Notes under the pieces: generated by a model
Database searches by the model: none
What the model was told of the DNA's origin: nothing
What the model saw: the letters and a program-made list of their open reading frames with translations, nothing else
Source of the DNA: Alphaproteobacteria bacterium
GTDB taxonomy: Bacteria; Pseudomonadota; Alphaproteobacteria; Micavibrionales; UBA2020
DNA length: 64,000 nt
Direction of reading: 5' to 3'
NCBI GenBank assembly: GCA_025934695.1
Contig: JAICWS010000006.1
Span: 62,001 to 126,000, forward strand
Translations under genes and position numbers: made by a program
Shown here: positions 30,568 to 39,815 of the stretch, piece after piece
Position numbering within the stretch: the stretch's first letter is position 1
Layout of the letters: each line of letters opens with the position of its first letter

Positions 30568-31131
30568 TTAATTGTTTTGGTAGAAGGACTTGTCGTTGGG
30601 GATAAAGCCGCGGCTCTGGCTTAACGGAACGTCGCGCTGGCCATTGCGGTAATGGTTGATATCCGCCTGTAACTCGTCAAGTTCTTCGCAGGCGACATCG
30701 CCGCAGGTCATGCGGATGACTTGCAGGATATCCATCGCCTTGTTCAGGTCGCCCCGTCGCAGGTACATGCCGGCCAGGTACCGGTTCGCGCCGAGGTGCG
30801 TGGGTTCGACCTCGATGGCGTGCTTGTAGTTTTCTTCGGCTTTCTTGACGTCGCCCAGGCGCTCAAATGCGAAGCCGCGATAGGTATAGGCATCCGCGCT
30901 GTCCGGGTGGCGCTGGATCACGCCGCCGATCACCTCGAGCGCCTGCGCGTATTTGCCGGTGGCAAGATAATATTCCGCCGTGATCAGCCCCGCATCCTCG
31001 CGGAACGGCACTTCCGCCTTCTTCGGCACCTCGGGCGCCGGCTGTTGCTGTAGCGGGGCTGACTGCTCCTGCGCGAAGGCGGGCGCGGCGAGAAGCGCAA
31101 TGACAAGGGCGAGAGAGGCGGCGAGACGCAT
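30568..31131 (-). CDS. Periplasmic TPR protein
   Basis: A 187-residue protein with a signal peptide (MRLAASLALVIALLAAPAFA). ATG 31131 directly follows the acylphosphatase stop and gives a perfect signal peptide. Residues about 50-135 contain three TPR units (ITAEYYLATGKYAQALEVIGGVIQRHPDSADAYTYRGFAFERLGDVKKAEENYKHAIEVEPTHLGANRYLAGMYLRRGDLNKAMDIL, split over several helices). Two cysteines (TCGDVACEE) may form a disulfide. It is last in an operon with a D,D-carboxypeptidase and acylphosphatase, so a role in envelope assembly is possible. Confidence 0.85.
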   Translation of the reverse strand: MRLAASLALVIALLAAPAFAQEQSAPLQQQPAPEVPKKAEVPFREDAGLITAEYYLATGKYAQALEVIGGVIQRHPDSADAYTYRGFAFERLGDVKKAEENYKHAIEVEPTHLGANRYLAGMYLRRGDLNKAMDILQVIRMTCGDVACEELDELQADINHYRNGQRDVPLSQSRGFIPNDKSFYQNN

Positions 31132-31132
31132 A

Positions 31133-31435
31133 TCAAATTGTCTTTTCAATACGGAAACCGGAAATGCCGTCGTACTTTGCCGCTTCGACTGTCACCTTGT
31201 CAACCCGCGACAGGGTGGGCCCCTTGTGGCAGGCCTTGATCAAGTCGTCGACCTTGCGCTTGTCGCCGTGGACGAGGGCTTCGACGCTGCCATCGACGCG
31301 GTTGCGCACCCAGCCGGAGAGCTGCAGTTCTTCTGCTTCTTCCAGGAACCAGGCGCGATAGCCCACGCCCTGCACGCGGCCGCTCACCACGATGCGGACG
31401 GTTTCGAGGGCGGGGGCGGAAGAGGGGTCGCTCAT
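31133..31435 (-). CDS. acyP: Acylphosphatase
   Basis: A 100-residue enzyme that hydrolyses acyl phosphates. It carries the signature GRVQGVGYR (catalytic Arg) and GWVRNRVDGSVEA (catalytic Asn). Its ATG overlaps the stop of the upstream carboxypeptidase (ATGA) and its own stop touches the TPR gene start, so the three are one operon. Confidence 0.94.
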   Translation of the reverse strand: MSDPSSAPALETVRIVVSGRVQGVGYRAWFLEEAEELQLSGWVRNRVDGSVEALVHGDKRKVDDLIKACHKGPTLSRVDKVTVEAAKYDGISGFRIEKTI

Positions 31436-32886
31436 TGGATGGCGAGGACGACGCAGCTGCCCTGCAACACCTTGCAGGCGGCGGCGGCTTGGTCGCGGTC
31501 CAGGCCGCCCATGCGCGCGCGGTAGATCATGCCGCGGTTGGTCATGAGCGGGACGATCATGTAGCGGCTCGAGGCGGTCAGGCGCACCGGCAGCTGTTCC
31601 TTGGCGTTGCGCAGCGCCATCATCGAGGCGTCATGGCTGGAATAGGCGCCGATCTGGATCGCCCAGGTGCCGGCGACAGGCTGCGGCGGCGGGCTCGCCA
31701 GCGCGAGGCGCGGCTGCCCCGGTTGCTGGCTGACCGCGGCGGTATTGAGCGGCGCGGGCTGGAATTGGGCAATTGCCGCGGCATCTGCCGGCAGCGCCCG
31801 GGTGTCCGAGGCCTCGTTCACGTCGCCTTCGCCTTCCTGCGACTGGGGGAGGGCGTTATAGGGCATCTGCGTGCGGGTGTTGGTATTGGCCGGCGCGGAG
31901 GCGGGTTCCGGCGCGGCTGACGCGGGCAAGGGACGGCGGCGCGGCAGGCGGGCGTCGGCCAGTTTCTCGCGCTGTTCCAGGAGCGCCATGACGCGCGGAT
32001 CCTTCAGGCGGTCGAAGCCGGCGTCGAGCAGCATGGCCATGGCTTTATTCCGGGCGACCGCTGTGCGTCCGCCGAAGATGACGCCGATCAGGCGGCGGCC
32101 GTTATGTACCGCCGAAGCCACGAGGTTATAGCCCGAAGCATGCACATAGCCGGTCTTGATGCCATCCATGCCGGGATAGGTCTGCATCAGCTTGTTGTGG
32201 TTGATGCTGACCAGCCCCGCATAGGTGAAGCTGGGCGTGCTGAAGTAGCGGTATTCGCGCGGGAAATCGTGGATGAGCGCCTGCGCCAGGATCGACATGT
32301 CGCGCGCGGTCGAATACTGCATCGGGTCGTGAAGGCCCGTCGCGTTCACGAAGTGCGTGCCGCGCATACCCAGCTCCTGCGCCTTGAAAGTCATCATTCG
32401 GGCGAAACGGGCCTCAGAGCCGCCGATGCCTTCGGCCAGCGTCACGGCCGCGTCATTGGCCGAGCGCGTACAGACGCCATAGATCGCATCCTCGAGGCGG
32501 ATGGTATAACCTTCCTGCAAGCCGAGCTTGGAGGGCTCCTGGTACTGGGCATTGGCGGAAATGGGCAGGCGCTGGTTCTTGGTCGCAGTGCCGTTCTCGA
32601 GCGCCTCGAACACGAGGTACAGCGTCATCATCTTCGACAGGGACGCGGGATAGCGGCGGGCGTCGGCATCTTTTTCGCTCAGGACATAGCCGGTGTTGGC
32701 ATCGATGACGATGGAGGAATAGCGGTCGGGCTCCGGCGCCGCCGGGCCATGGTGGTGACGCGCGGCGCGGGCGACATGGTGCCGGCGGGCGGCGAAAGAT
32801 GGAAGGGTGGAAGAAAGGACAAGGCTCACCGCAAGGAGAGCGAAGATGAACAGTCGCCCAAAGCCTTTGAAATCACGGTTAGCCAT
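31432..32886 (-). CDS. D-alanyl-D-alanine carboxypeptidase with SPOR domain
   Basis: A 484-residue S11 peptidase. A signal peptide (about 1-32) is followed by the catalytic domain with SLSKMM (SxxK), SAN in TRSANDAAV, and KTG in GIKTGYVHASG. A Pro/Ala linker leads to a C-terminal SPOR domain (about 405-484, GTWAIQIGAYSSHDASMMAL), which binds denuded septal peptidoglycan. It trims pentapeptide stems in the periplasm, probably at division sites. ATG 32886 gives a good signal-peptide n-region; ATGs at 32898 and 32910 are alternatives. Couples to acyP by ATGA. Confidence 0.9.
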   Translation of the reverse strand: MANRDFKGFGRLFIFALLAVSLVLSSTLPSFAARRHHVARAARHHHGPAAPEPDRYSSIVIDANTGYVLSEKDADARRYPASLSKMMTLYLVFEALENGTATKNQRLPISANAQYQEPSKLGLQEGYTIRLEDAIYGVCTRSANDAAVTLAEGIGGSEARFARMMTFKAQELGMRGTHFVNATGLHDPMQYSTARDMSILAQALIHDFPREYRYFSTPSFTYAGLVSINHNKLMQTYPGMDGIKTGYVHASGYNLVASAVHNGRRLIGVIFGGRTAVARNKAMAMLLDAGFDRLKDPRVMALLEQREKLADARLPRRRPLPASAAPEPASAPANTNTRTQMPYNALPQSQEGEGDVNEASDTRALPADAAAIAQFQPAPLNTAAVSQQPGQPRLALASPPPQPVAGTWAIQIGAYSSHDASMMALRNAKEQLPVRLTASSRYMIVPLMTNRGMIYRARMGGLDRDQAAAACKVLQGSCVVLAIQ

Positions 32887-33089
32887 CGTATTCCGCATCG
32901 CGGTCGTCATTCCTGAAATGTAAAAGAAGCCTTGCCAAATATTATCAGCTCTGGGCAAGCGATTGTCTAGCTTCGATTTGGGTCGAACGCATAAAAAAAC
33001 AAGGAATATCCACAGGATAATCGTGGAACCCTTTTAAAAATGGCACTGCATCAAAAAGAGTCGCGAAAAGAATGCGCTAGAATCCGCTT

Positions 33090-34184
33090 TTACGCCGGCT
33101 TCGAGGGCGAGACCACGAGCTTGGGCGTTGCGTCTTTCGGGGGAGGTGGCGGGCTCGCGGCGAGCGCGGGCGGCGCCGGCGGCGCATGTTGTTCCTTTGG
33201 CGTCGCCTGGACATAGCGTACAGGCTGATTGGCCGCCGGGGCATGGCCGTAGGCGAAGCGCGCATCGGGATTCTTTTCCTTCTCGAAGGAGAAGGTCAGC
33301 AGGTGCTCCACGTCCTGGTTGCGTACGGCGGAGGAGGTCGCGCCGAAGACGATGGCGATAACGCGCGTGTCGCCGCGCTTGGCCGAGGCGATGAGGTTGA
33401 AGCCCGACATTTCGATCCAGCCCGTCTTCATGCCGTCGACATCGGGATCCACGCCGAGAAGATGATTGGTGTTCTTGGCGAAATTGCCATTGTAAGTGAT
33501 GCTGGGAATGCTGAAATACTTATAATATTCGGGGAAATCCTCAATGAGGGCGCGGGCCAGCTTCGCCATGTCCTCGACCGTCGTCTTGTTGGTGACGTTC
33601 GGCAGCCCGTTGGGGTTGGCGAAATGCGTGTTGGTCATGCCCAGGCGCTTCGCCTGCGCGTTCATTTCAGCCACGAAATCGTCGACGTTGCCGCCCACCG
33701 CTTCCGCAAAAACCACGGCCGCGTCATTGGCGGAATGGCACAGCATGCCGCGCAGGGCGGTTTCCGCCTTGATTTCAAAGACCACCTGCTTGCGCGGGCC
33801 TTTCTGGATATGCGCGATGCGCTTGCCATGGGCGTTTTTCGTGAAGGTCCGCGTGACTGTTTCTTCCGTGAACCACAGGTTCGTGGTCGGCATCGAGGCG
33901 GCATAGGGCGAGATCTTCAGCATATCATCGAGATGCAGTTTGCCGTCTTTCATCGCCTGGAAGGTCAGGTAGGCGGTCATCAGCTTCGTCGTCGAGGCGG
34001 GGTAGACCGAATGCTGCGCGTTGTGCTCGTACAGCACCTTGCCGGTGCGTTCATCGATGGCAAGCTCGGCGTAGCGGGAGGGCTTGGGGTCTTCGCGGAC
34101 GCGCTGGGCGGACAGGCTGGAGGTCGCTGCCGCATTGAATGCGAGCGCCAAGGCCATCGCGCCTATAACACGTTTTTGTTTCAC
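33090..34184 (-). CDS. D-alanyl-D-alanine carboxypeptidase (S11)
   Basis: A 364-residue periplasmic S11 peptidase with a signal peptide (cleavage after SSLSA). Catalytic motifs: STTKLM, SAN in CHSANDAAV, and KTG in GMKTGWIEMSG. The C-terminal 65 residues are Pro/Ala-rich, with no SPOR or recognisable PBP5 C-terminal domain. It is a separate unit upstream of the SPOR-type paralogue on the same strand, 200 bases away. The two may divide labour between lateral wall and septum (inference). Confidence 0.92.
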   Translation of the reverse strand: MKQKRVIGAMALALAFNAAATSSLSAQRVREDPKPSRYAELAIDERTGKVLYEHNAQHSVYPASTTKLMTAYLTFQAMKDGKLHLDDMLKISPYAASMPTTNLWFTEETVTRTFTKNAHGKRIAHIQKGPRKQVVFEIKAETALRGMLCHSANDAAVVFAEAVGGNVDDFVAEMNAQAKRLGMTNTHFANPNGLPNVTNKTTVEDMAKLARALIEDFPEYYKYFSIPSITYNGNFAKNTNHLLGVDPDVDGMKTGWIEMSGFNLIASAKRGDTRVIAIVFGATSSAVRNQDVEHLLTFSFEKEKNPDARFAYGHAPAANQPVRYVQATPKEQHAPPAPPALAASPPPPPKDATPKLVVSPSKPA

Positions 34185-34369
34185 GTAAAATCGCCTGTGA
34201 ATTATTTTATTACGAGACTCCGAAAATAATCCGGATACTTTATGGGAATGGATGGCAAATGTAAAGGCTTTTTACAAGGGGATACCCTTGGTTGGCGCGA
34301 TGTACTATATTTCTCTTTTGGCGACCGTTTTTTAGATAGAAAACAGGCCGGCCTCACGGCGCAACGGGC

Positions 34370-34747
34370 ATGATGCAAATACTTGAAAACAAATACTTAA
34401 TTTATTGCGCCGGTCCTGACGACGACGACCGCGATCCGGATCGTCCCGGGCGCACCGAGGTGGGCGTCCTGACCCGCACCCGGACGAAGACCAAAAAACC
34501 CTCGATGTACCGGGTTCTTCTGTTAAACGACGACTTTACGCCCATGGACTTCGTTGTTCATGTCTTGGAAAGGTTTTTCGGGAAGAATAGGCAAGAGGCG
34601 ACGGAAATTATGCTGCATGTCCATCGCCGGGGCGTTGGTGTGTGCGGCGTCTATACCCACGAGGTCGCTGAAACAAAAGTTAATCTGGTCATGGACTACG
34701 CCCGTAAAAATGAACATCCGCTACAATGTACGATGGAGAAGGAGTAA
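34370..34747 (+). CDS. clpS: ClpS adaptor protein
   Basis: A 125-residue ATP-dependent protease adaptor that delivers N-degron substrates to ClpAP. The core [24 protein letters not shown] and the [24 protein letters not shown] segment with the binding-pocket residues are present. An N-terminal extension of about 45 residues is acidic then basic. Nine bases before clpA, in one operon. Confidence 0.95.
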   Translation: MMQILENKYLIYCAGPDDDDRDPDRPGRTEVGVLTRTRTKTKKPSMYRVLLLNDDFTPMDFVVHVLERFFGKNRQEATEIMLHVHRRGVGVCGVYTHEVAETKVNLVMDYARKNEHPLQCTMEKE

Positions 34748-34755
34748 GGAGAACC

Positions 34756-37062
34756 ATGCTCTCCCGCCACCTTGAACAGACCCTGCACCGCGCCCTCGCT
34801 TATGCGAACGCCCGGCATCATGAATTCGCGACGCTCGAGCATCTTTTGCTCGCGCTGACCGAAGACCAGGACGCCGTTGCCGTCATGCGCGCCTGCGGCG
34901 TCGACATCGACCTGCTGCGCCAGGAACTCATGCACTATATCGATGCCGAGCTTCAGAACCTCGTGCATCCGGCCTCCGAAGAGTCCAAGCCGACGTCGAG
35001 CTTCCAGCGCGTGCTCCAGCGCGCCGCGATCCACGTGCAATCTTCGGGACGCGAAGAGGTCACGGGCGCCAACGTGCTCGTTGCGCTGTTCTCCGAACGC
35101 GAAAGCAATGCCGTCTATTTCCTGCAGGAGCAGGAGATGACGCGCTTCGACGCCGTGAATTATATCTCGCACGGCATCGCCAAGGTGCCGGGCCAGGCCG
35201 AGACGCGCACCGTCCACGGCGCCGAAGAAGAGACGCAGGAAGAAAACATCATCAAGAAGGGCCGCGAGGCGCTTGATGCCTATTGCATCAACCTCAACTT
35301 CAAGGCCATGAAGGGCAAGATCGACCCGCTGATCGGCCGCGAGCAGGAGGTTGAGCGCACGATTCAAATTCTGTGCCGCCGCACCAAGAACAATCCGCTC
35401 TACGTCGGTGACCCCGGGGTGGGCAAGACCGCCATCGCCGAAGGTCTCGCGCGCCGCATCGTCGAAGGCAATGTCCCCGACGTGCTCAAATCCTGCGTTA
35501 TCTACGCGCTCGACATGGGTTCGCTGCTGGCCGGCACGCGCTACCGCGGCGACTTCGAAGAGCGCATCAAGGCCGTGCTGACCGAACTGCAGGCGATCGA
35601 GGGCGCGATCCTCTTCATCGACGAAATCCATACCGTAATCGGCGCCGGCGCGACGTCGGGCGGCGCGATGGACGCCTCGAACCTGCTCAAGCCGTCCCTG
35701 TCCTCCGGCACGCTGCGCTGCATCGGCTCGACGACCTACAAGGAATACCGCAACCACTTCGAAAAAGACCGCGCGCTCGTGCGCCGCTTCCAGAAGATCG
35801 ACGTGAACGAGCCCACACTCGACGACGCCGTGCGTATCCTCAAAGGGCTGAAACCCTATTACGAAGAGCATCACAAGGTCCAGTTCGCCGACGAGGCGAT
35901 CCGCACCGCGGTGGAACTCTCGGCGCGTTATATCGGCGACCGCAAGCTGCCCGACAAGGCGATCGACGTGATCGACGAGGCGGGCGCCTCGCAGATGCTG
36001 CTGCCCGAAGACAAGCGCAAGAAGCTCATCGGCGTGAAGGATATCGAGAATATCGTCGCAAAAATCGCGCGCATTCCGCCCAAGACCATTACCAAGGACG
36101 ATAAGGAAGCGCTTTCGAACCTCGAGCGCGACCTCAAGACCATGGTCTTCGGCCAGAACGAAGCCATCGAGGCGCTGTCCTCGGCCATCAAGCTTTCCCG
36201 CGCGGGCCTGCGCGAGCCGGAAAAGCCCATCGGCTCCTATCTGTTCTCGGGTCCGACCGGCGTCGGTAAGACTGAGGTCGCGCGCCAGCTCGCCAAGACG
36301 CTGGGCCTCGAATTGACCCGTTTTGACATGTCGGAATACATGGAACGCCACTCGGTGTCGCGCCTGATCGGCGCGCCTCCCGGTTATGTCGGCTTCGACC
36401 AGGGCGGCCTCATGACCGACAAGATCGACCAGCACCCGCATTCCGTCGTCTTGCTGGATGAGATCGAAAAGGCGCATCCGGATCTTTACAACATCCTGCT
36501 CCAGGTGATGGACTACGGCAAGCTGACCGACAACAACGGCAAGTCCATCGACTGCCGCAACATCATCCTCATCATGACGACCAACGCGGGCGCCTCTGAA
36601 CTCGCGAAAGCCACGATGGGCTTCGAGCGTACGCACCGCGAGGGCGACGACGAGGAAGCGATCAACCGCGCCTTCACGCCGGAATTCCGCAACCGCCTCG
36701 ACGCGATCATCCCGTTCAAGCCGCTGTCGACCGAAACAATCGGCCGCGTGGTGGACAAGTTCATCATCCAGCTGGAAGCCCAGCTCAGCGACCGCGGCGT
36801 CACGATCGAGCTCACCGACGAGGCCCGCCAGTGGCTGGGCAAGAAAGGCTACGATCCTGCGATGGGCGCAAGGCCGCTGGCCCGCACGATCCAGGAACAC
36901 GTCAAGAAGCCGCTGGCCGACGAGCTGCTGTTCGGCCGCCTCGCCAAGGGCGGCTTCGTGAAGATCGGCGTGAAGGACAACAAGCTCGCCTTCGATTATC
37001 CGCCGCCGAAAAGCCCGCCCAAGGGCTCGGACAAGGAACTCGAGCACGAGCATGTAAAATAG
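34756..37062 (+). CDS. clpA: ATP-dependent Clp protease ATP-binding subunit ClpA
   Basis: A 768-residue AAA+ unfoldase. Order: Clp-N domain (about 1-145), first AAA domain with Walker A GDPGVGKT and Walker B LFIDEIHT, second AAA domain with GPTGVGKT and VLLDEIEKAHPDL, then the ClpP-docking region. Start ATG 34756 has AAGGAGTAAGGAG upstream. It follows clpS, as in most Proteobacteria. A long open frame antisense to it is a codon-bias shadow. Confidence 0.96.
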   Translation: MLSRHLEQTLHRALAYANARHHEFATLEHLLLALTEDQDAVAVMRACGVDIDLLRQELMHYIDAELQNLVHPASEESKPTSSFQRVLQRAAIHVQSSGREEVTGANVLVALFSERESNAVYFLQEQEMTRFDAVNYISHGIAKVPGQAETRTVHGAEEETQEENIIKKGREALDAYCINLNFKAMKGKIDPLIGREQEVERTIQILCRRTKNNPLYVGDPGVGKTAIAEGLARRIVEGNVPDVLKSCVIYALDMGSLLAGTRYRGDFEERIKAVLTELQAIEGAILFIDEIHTVIGAGATSGGAMDASNLLKPSLSSGTLRCIGSTTYKEYRNHFEKDRALVRRFQKIDVNEPTLDDAVRILKGLKPYYEEHHKVQFADEAIRTAVELSARYIGDRKLPDKAIDVIDEAGASQMLLPEDKRKKLIGVKDIENIVAKIARIPPKTITKDDKEALSNLERDLKTMVFGQNEAIEALSSAIKLSRAGLREPEKPIGSYLFSGPTGVGKTEVARQLAKTLGLELTRFDMSEYMERHSVSRLIGAPPGYVGFDQGGLMTDKIDQHPHSVVLLDEIEKAHPDLYNILLQVMDYGKLTDNNGKSIDCRNIILIMTTNAGASELAKATMGFERTHREGDDEEAINRAFTPEFRNRLDAIIPFKPLSTETIGRVVDKFIIQLEAQLSDRGVTIELTDEARQWLGKKGYDPAMGARPLARTIQEHVKKPLADELLFGRLAKGGFVKIGVKDNKLAFDYPPPKSPPKGSDKELEHEHVK

Positions 37063-37079
37063 GGGCGGGGGCCTAAAGG

Positions 37080-37967
37080 ATGTCAGGGGAAAGCAAGGGC
37101 CAGGTACTCGTTCTCGAACCGAACGACATCACGCGCAAGCTGATCGTCAGCATCCTGACCAAGGCCGGCTACGCCACCTTCGAGGCGGGAAAAAGCGATG
37201 ATGCCGTCGGCCTTCTCGCGCGCAAGCCCAGTCTCGTCATCATGGACGTCGAGGGCGACGGCGCGGACAGTTTCGGCTTCCTCAAGAAAATGCAGAAGGA
37301 CCACGGCAAGGTGCCGCTCGTAGCCCTGGCCGAGCCCGGCGACCGCGATTCATTGCAGCAGCGCATCAACCTGCCGCGCGTGACCTTCCTCGACAAACCG
37401 GTCAACCCGATGATGGTCCTGTCCACCGTCGAAAATTTCCTCGTGGCGGACGCCGCGCTGGGAACCGTCGCTGTTGGCGGCGATACCGAGCTCGATCTCA
37501 AGCGCAAGCAATACATGCGCCGGGCTATCGACCTGTCGCAGCAAAAGATGGACGAGAACTGCGGCGGTCCCTTCGGCGCCGTCATCGTCAAGGGCGGCCA
37601 GATCGTGGGCGAGGGCTGGAACTGCGTGACCTCGACCAACGACCCGACCGCGCACGCCGAAATGGTGGCCATCCGCGCCGCCGCCGCCGCCACGAAGGAC
37701 TTCAAGCTCGAAGGCTGCGAGATTTACACGAGCTGCGAGCCCTGCCCGATGTGCCTGGCCGCGATCTACTGGGCGCGCATCGACAAGATTTTCTACGCCA
37801 ATCACCGGGAGGACGCCGAGCGCATCGGCTTCGACGACGCGTTCCTTTACAGCGAAATCGCGCTGCCTGAAAACAAGCGGGCGCTGCCCGTTTACCGGAT
37901 GTTGCGCGAAGAAGCGAAGATCGTCTTCGACAACTGGATGAAGAAACAGGACAAGACGGGCTATTAG
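37080..37967 (+). CDS. Receiver-like domain fused to guanine-deaminase-type (CMP/dCMP) deaminase
   Basis: A 295-residue fusion. Residues 8-122 form a response-regulator receiver fold: acidic pocket E13/D16, phosphoacceptor D56 (VIMDVEGD) and K106 (FLDKPVNP); the usual Thr/Ser switch is replaced by Ala (VALAEPG). Residues about 137-295 are a zinc-dependent deaminase with H192/E194 (TAHAEMVAI) and C219/C222 (SCEPCPMC). Sequence stretches GGPFGAVIVKGG, TSTNDPTAHAEM, CEPCPMCLAAIYWARIDKIFYA and GFDDAFLY match GuaD guanine deaminases closely. It follows clpA by 17 bases. A phosphorylation- or partner-controlled purine deaminase is inferred. Confidence 0.88.
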   Translation: MSGESKGQVLVLEPNDITRKLIVSILTKAGYATFEAGKSDDAVGLLARKPSLVIMDVEGDGADSFGFLKKMQKDHGKVPLVALAEPGDRDSLQQRINLPRVTFLDKPVNPMMVLSTVENFLVADAALGTVAVGGDTELDLKRKQYMRRAIDLSQQKMDENCGGPFGAVIVKGGQIVGEGWNCVTSTNDPTAHAEMVAIRAAAAATKDFKLEGCEIYTSCEPCPMCLAAIYWARIDKIFYANHREDAERIGFDDAFLYSEIALPENKRALPVYRMLREEAKIVFDNWMKKQDKTGY

Positions 37968-38060
37968 GCCCGGTGCTGTTTCCATAGCGGCGGCCGCGAT
38001 TGTTGAAACCATAATCGTTCATCACTAGAATAGGCACTGGGGAAGATATTGGGGGATTGG

Positions 38061-39215
38061 ATGCATCGTAAGATAATTTTTCCGCTCGTCGCGCTGGCGA
38101 TGCTGGTTTTTGCCGGCATGGCTTCCGCAGCGGGCCCGGCGCCCGCTCCGGCGCCTGCGCCCACAGGCCAGGCGATGCCGTCCATGCCTTCCGTCTCGGG
38201 GCTTCCCGAATATATCAAGCGCCCGATGCGCGCGGTCGACCCCGTGACCCTGCGCGCCGAAGGCTTTTCGATCCGCCTTTTCGGCATCAAGCCCGCGCAG
38301 ACGGCGGAAACGCCGCTCGAGCTCAAGGCGCTCGACGCCATGGACCAGATGATCCAGGAAGGCGAAGTCAACTGCCAGATCCTGCCGGGCAGCCAGATGC
38401 CCGAACTGATCGGCCATTGCTTTACGCAGAGCAACGAAGATATCGCAATCGAGCTGCTGCAACATGGATTTGTGGTCGTCGACCGCCGCCAGACGTATGG
38501 GTCCATCTTCGCCACGACCTACGAAAAGGCGCAGGAACAGGCGCGCCTCGCGTCGGCTGGCGTCTGGAGTTTCGTGAATGCGCCCGACCAGCAGAAAAGC
38601 GCCATGCCGGGCCTGCCCACCAATATGCTGATGATCGTGCTCATTGTCGGACCCATCGGCGGGTTGTTGCTGGTCGCGCTGATCATGTGGTACTGGCTCA
38701 AGCGCATGGCCTCCGCGCAGGAAGCTGAATCAGAGCAATCCAGCCGCAAAGAGCAGATGCTGCTCACGCGCGAGCGCCAAGTTCTCGTCTCCACGCTCGA
38801 GGGCGAGCTCATCGAGAACAAGAACAAGATCGAGGCTTTCCTCGTCATCTATGGGGACCTGCTGCGTTCGCTCAAAGACCCGAACGAAGTGCCCAAGTAC
38901 CAGCAGGGTGGCGATATCGTCCAGAAGCACCCGTCTTTCAGCAAGACGGTCTTCGAGGCGAACATCAACAAGCTCTCGCTGCTCGACATCAAGCTGGCCG
39001 GAAAAATCTCGAAGCTCTATACTTCGATGCCCAAGGACCAGGAATACATCAACCTGGAACCGGGCGTGCCGCTCGATACGGCGGTGCAGCTGGTCGAAAA
39101 AGTGCTGAAGGATGCGGAAGGGATGCTGGTGCCGATCAACGCCGTCATCTCGGGCCTGCAGGGCGCGACCGCGGTCAAGGCAGCCGCCCCGAAGGAACAG
39201 GCGGCCGCGGCCTGA
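38061..39215 (+). CDS. SNase-like domain protein with membrane anchor and coiled region
   Basis: A 384-residue protein. ATG 38061 follows GGGGGAT and gives a signal peptide (cleavage after GMASA). Residues about 60-175 resemble a staphylococcal-nuclease fold (FSIRLFGIKPAQ, VNCQILPGS, ELIGHCFTQ, YEKAQEQARLASAGVWSF), but the catalytic Arg/Glu/Arg set is not seen, so it is probably a binding domain. A transmembrane helix at about 193-217 (MLMIVLIVGPIGGLLLVALIMWYWL) is followed by a cytoplasmic helical region. Function unknown; possibly a membrane scaffold. Confidence 0.7.
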   Translation: MHRKIIFPLVALAMLVFAGMASAAGPAPAPAPAPTGQAMPSMPSVSGLPEYIKRPMRAVDPVTLRAEGFSIRLFGIKPAQTAETPLELKALDAMDQMIQEGEVNCQILPGSQMPELIGHCFTQSNEDIAIELLQHGFVVVDRRQTYGSIFATTYEKAQEQARLASAGVWSFVNAPDQQKSAMPGLPTNMLMIVLIVGPIGGLLLVALIMWYWLKRMASAQEAESEQSSRKEQMLLTRERQVLVSTLEGELIENKNKIEAFLVIYGDLLRSLKDPNEVPKYQQGGDIVQKHPSFSKTVFEANINKLSLLDIKLAGKISKLYTSMPKDQEYINLEPGVPLDTAVQLVEKVLKDAEGMLVPINAVISGLQGATAVKAAAPKEQAAAA

Positions 39216-39815
39216 TTACGGCCTGAGCCTCAACGTTTTCATCGCCGGCATTTTTTCTTGCAGGACGGTATTGCGTTCCACCCGCCGCGCGTCACGCCAG
39301 GCTTTGGCCTCTTTGGGCGTCATGCGCAGGATCTCCTGTATCTCCGGGAATCTCTGGCTGTAATAATCCGCGTTGCGTCGGTGGCGGTCGGATACATGGG
39401 GCGACGCGCCTGCCGCGATGAGCAGCGCCACCATTTCCGCATCCCGGTTCGATGCCATGTACATCAAGGCGGTCACGCCGCCATACCAGGTGCCTTTCCC
39501 GGCCGCGTTCACGTTCGCGCCCGCCTCGATCAACGCCTGCGCCGTGTCGGCCTGCTTGTTCATCGCCGCGAATATCAGGGGCGTGAGACCGCTTTCGTTC
39601 GCGGCGTCAAGTTTCGCGCCGCGCGCGATCAAAAGCTGCGTCAGCTCGAATTTTCCATCGCCCGCCGCCCAGCCGAGCGCGCTTTTGCCGAAGGCATCCG
39701 CAACTGACGGGTTCGCGCCGGCGTCGAGCATTATCCGGGCGTCGCCGATATTCCCCGCTTTCACTGCCGCCAGCAGTTGCGCGCCACGGCTATCGTTCAA
39801 CGGTCCGGAATTCAT
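39216..39815 (-). CDS. Ankyrin-repeat protein with variant C-terminal tail
   Basis: A 199-residue protein with four ankyrin repeats at about 10-150 (LLAAVKAGNIGDARIMLDAGANPSVADAFGKSALGWAAGDGKFELTQLLIARGAKLDAA, in repeats). The end TVLQEKMPAMKTLRLRP keeps LQ, the hydrophobic spacing and LRLR of the shared tail, but has Thr in place of the Pro. Its ATG overlaps the stop of the upstream companion gene at 39812 (ATGA). Convergent with the SNase-like gene; the stop codons abut. Confidence 0.8.
   Translation of the reverse strand: MNSGPLNDSRGAQLLAAVKAGNIGDARIMLDAGANPSVADAFGKSALGWAAGDGKFELTQLLIARGAKLDAANESGLTPLIFAAMNKQADTAQALIEAGANVNAAGKGTWYGGVTALMYMASNRDAEMVALLIAAGASPHVSDRHRRNADYYSQRFPEIQEILRMTPKEAKAWRDARRVERNTVLQEKMPAMKTLRLRP

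Noticed and set aside
34696-37053. A 785-codon open frame antisense to clpA
   Set aside because: It mirrors clpA exactly, has a composition typical of the reverse of GC-rich coding sequence (His/Asp/Leu/Val-rich) and no recognisable domain. ClpA motifs on the other strand are unambiguous.
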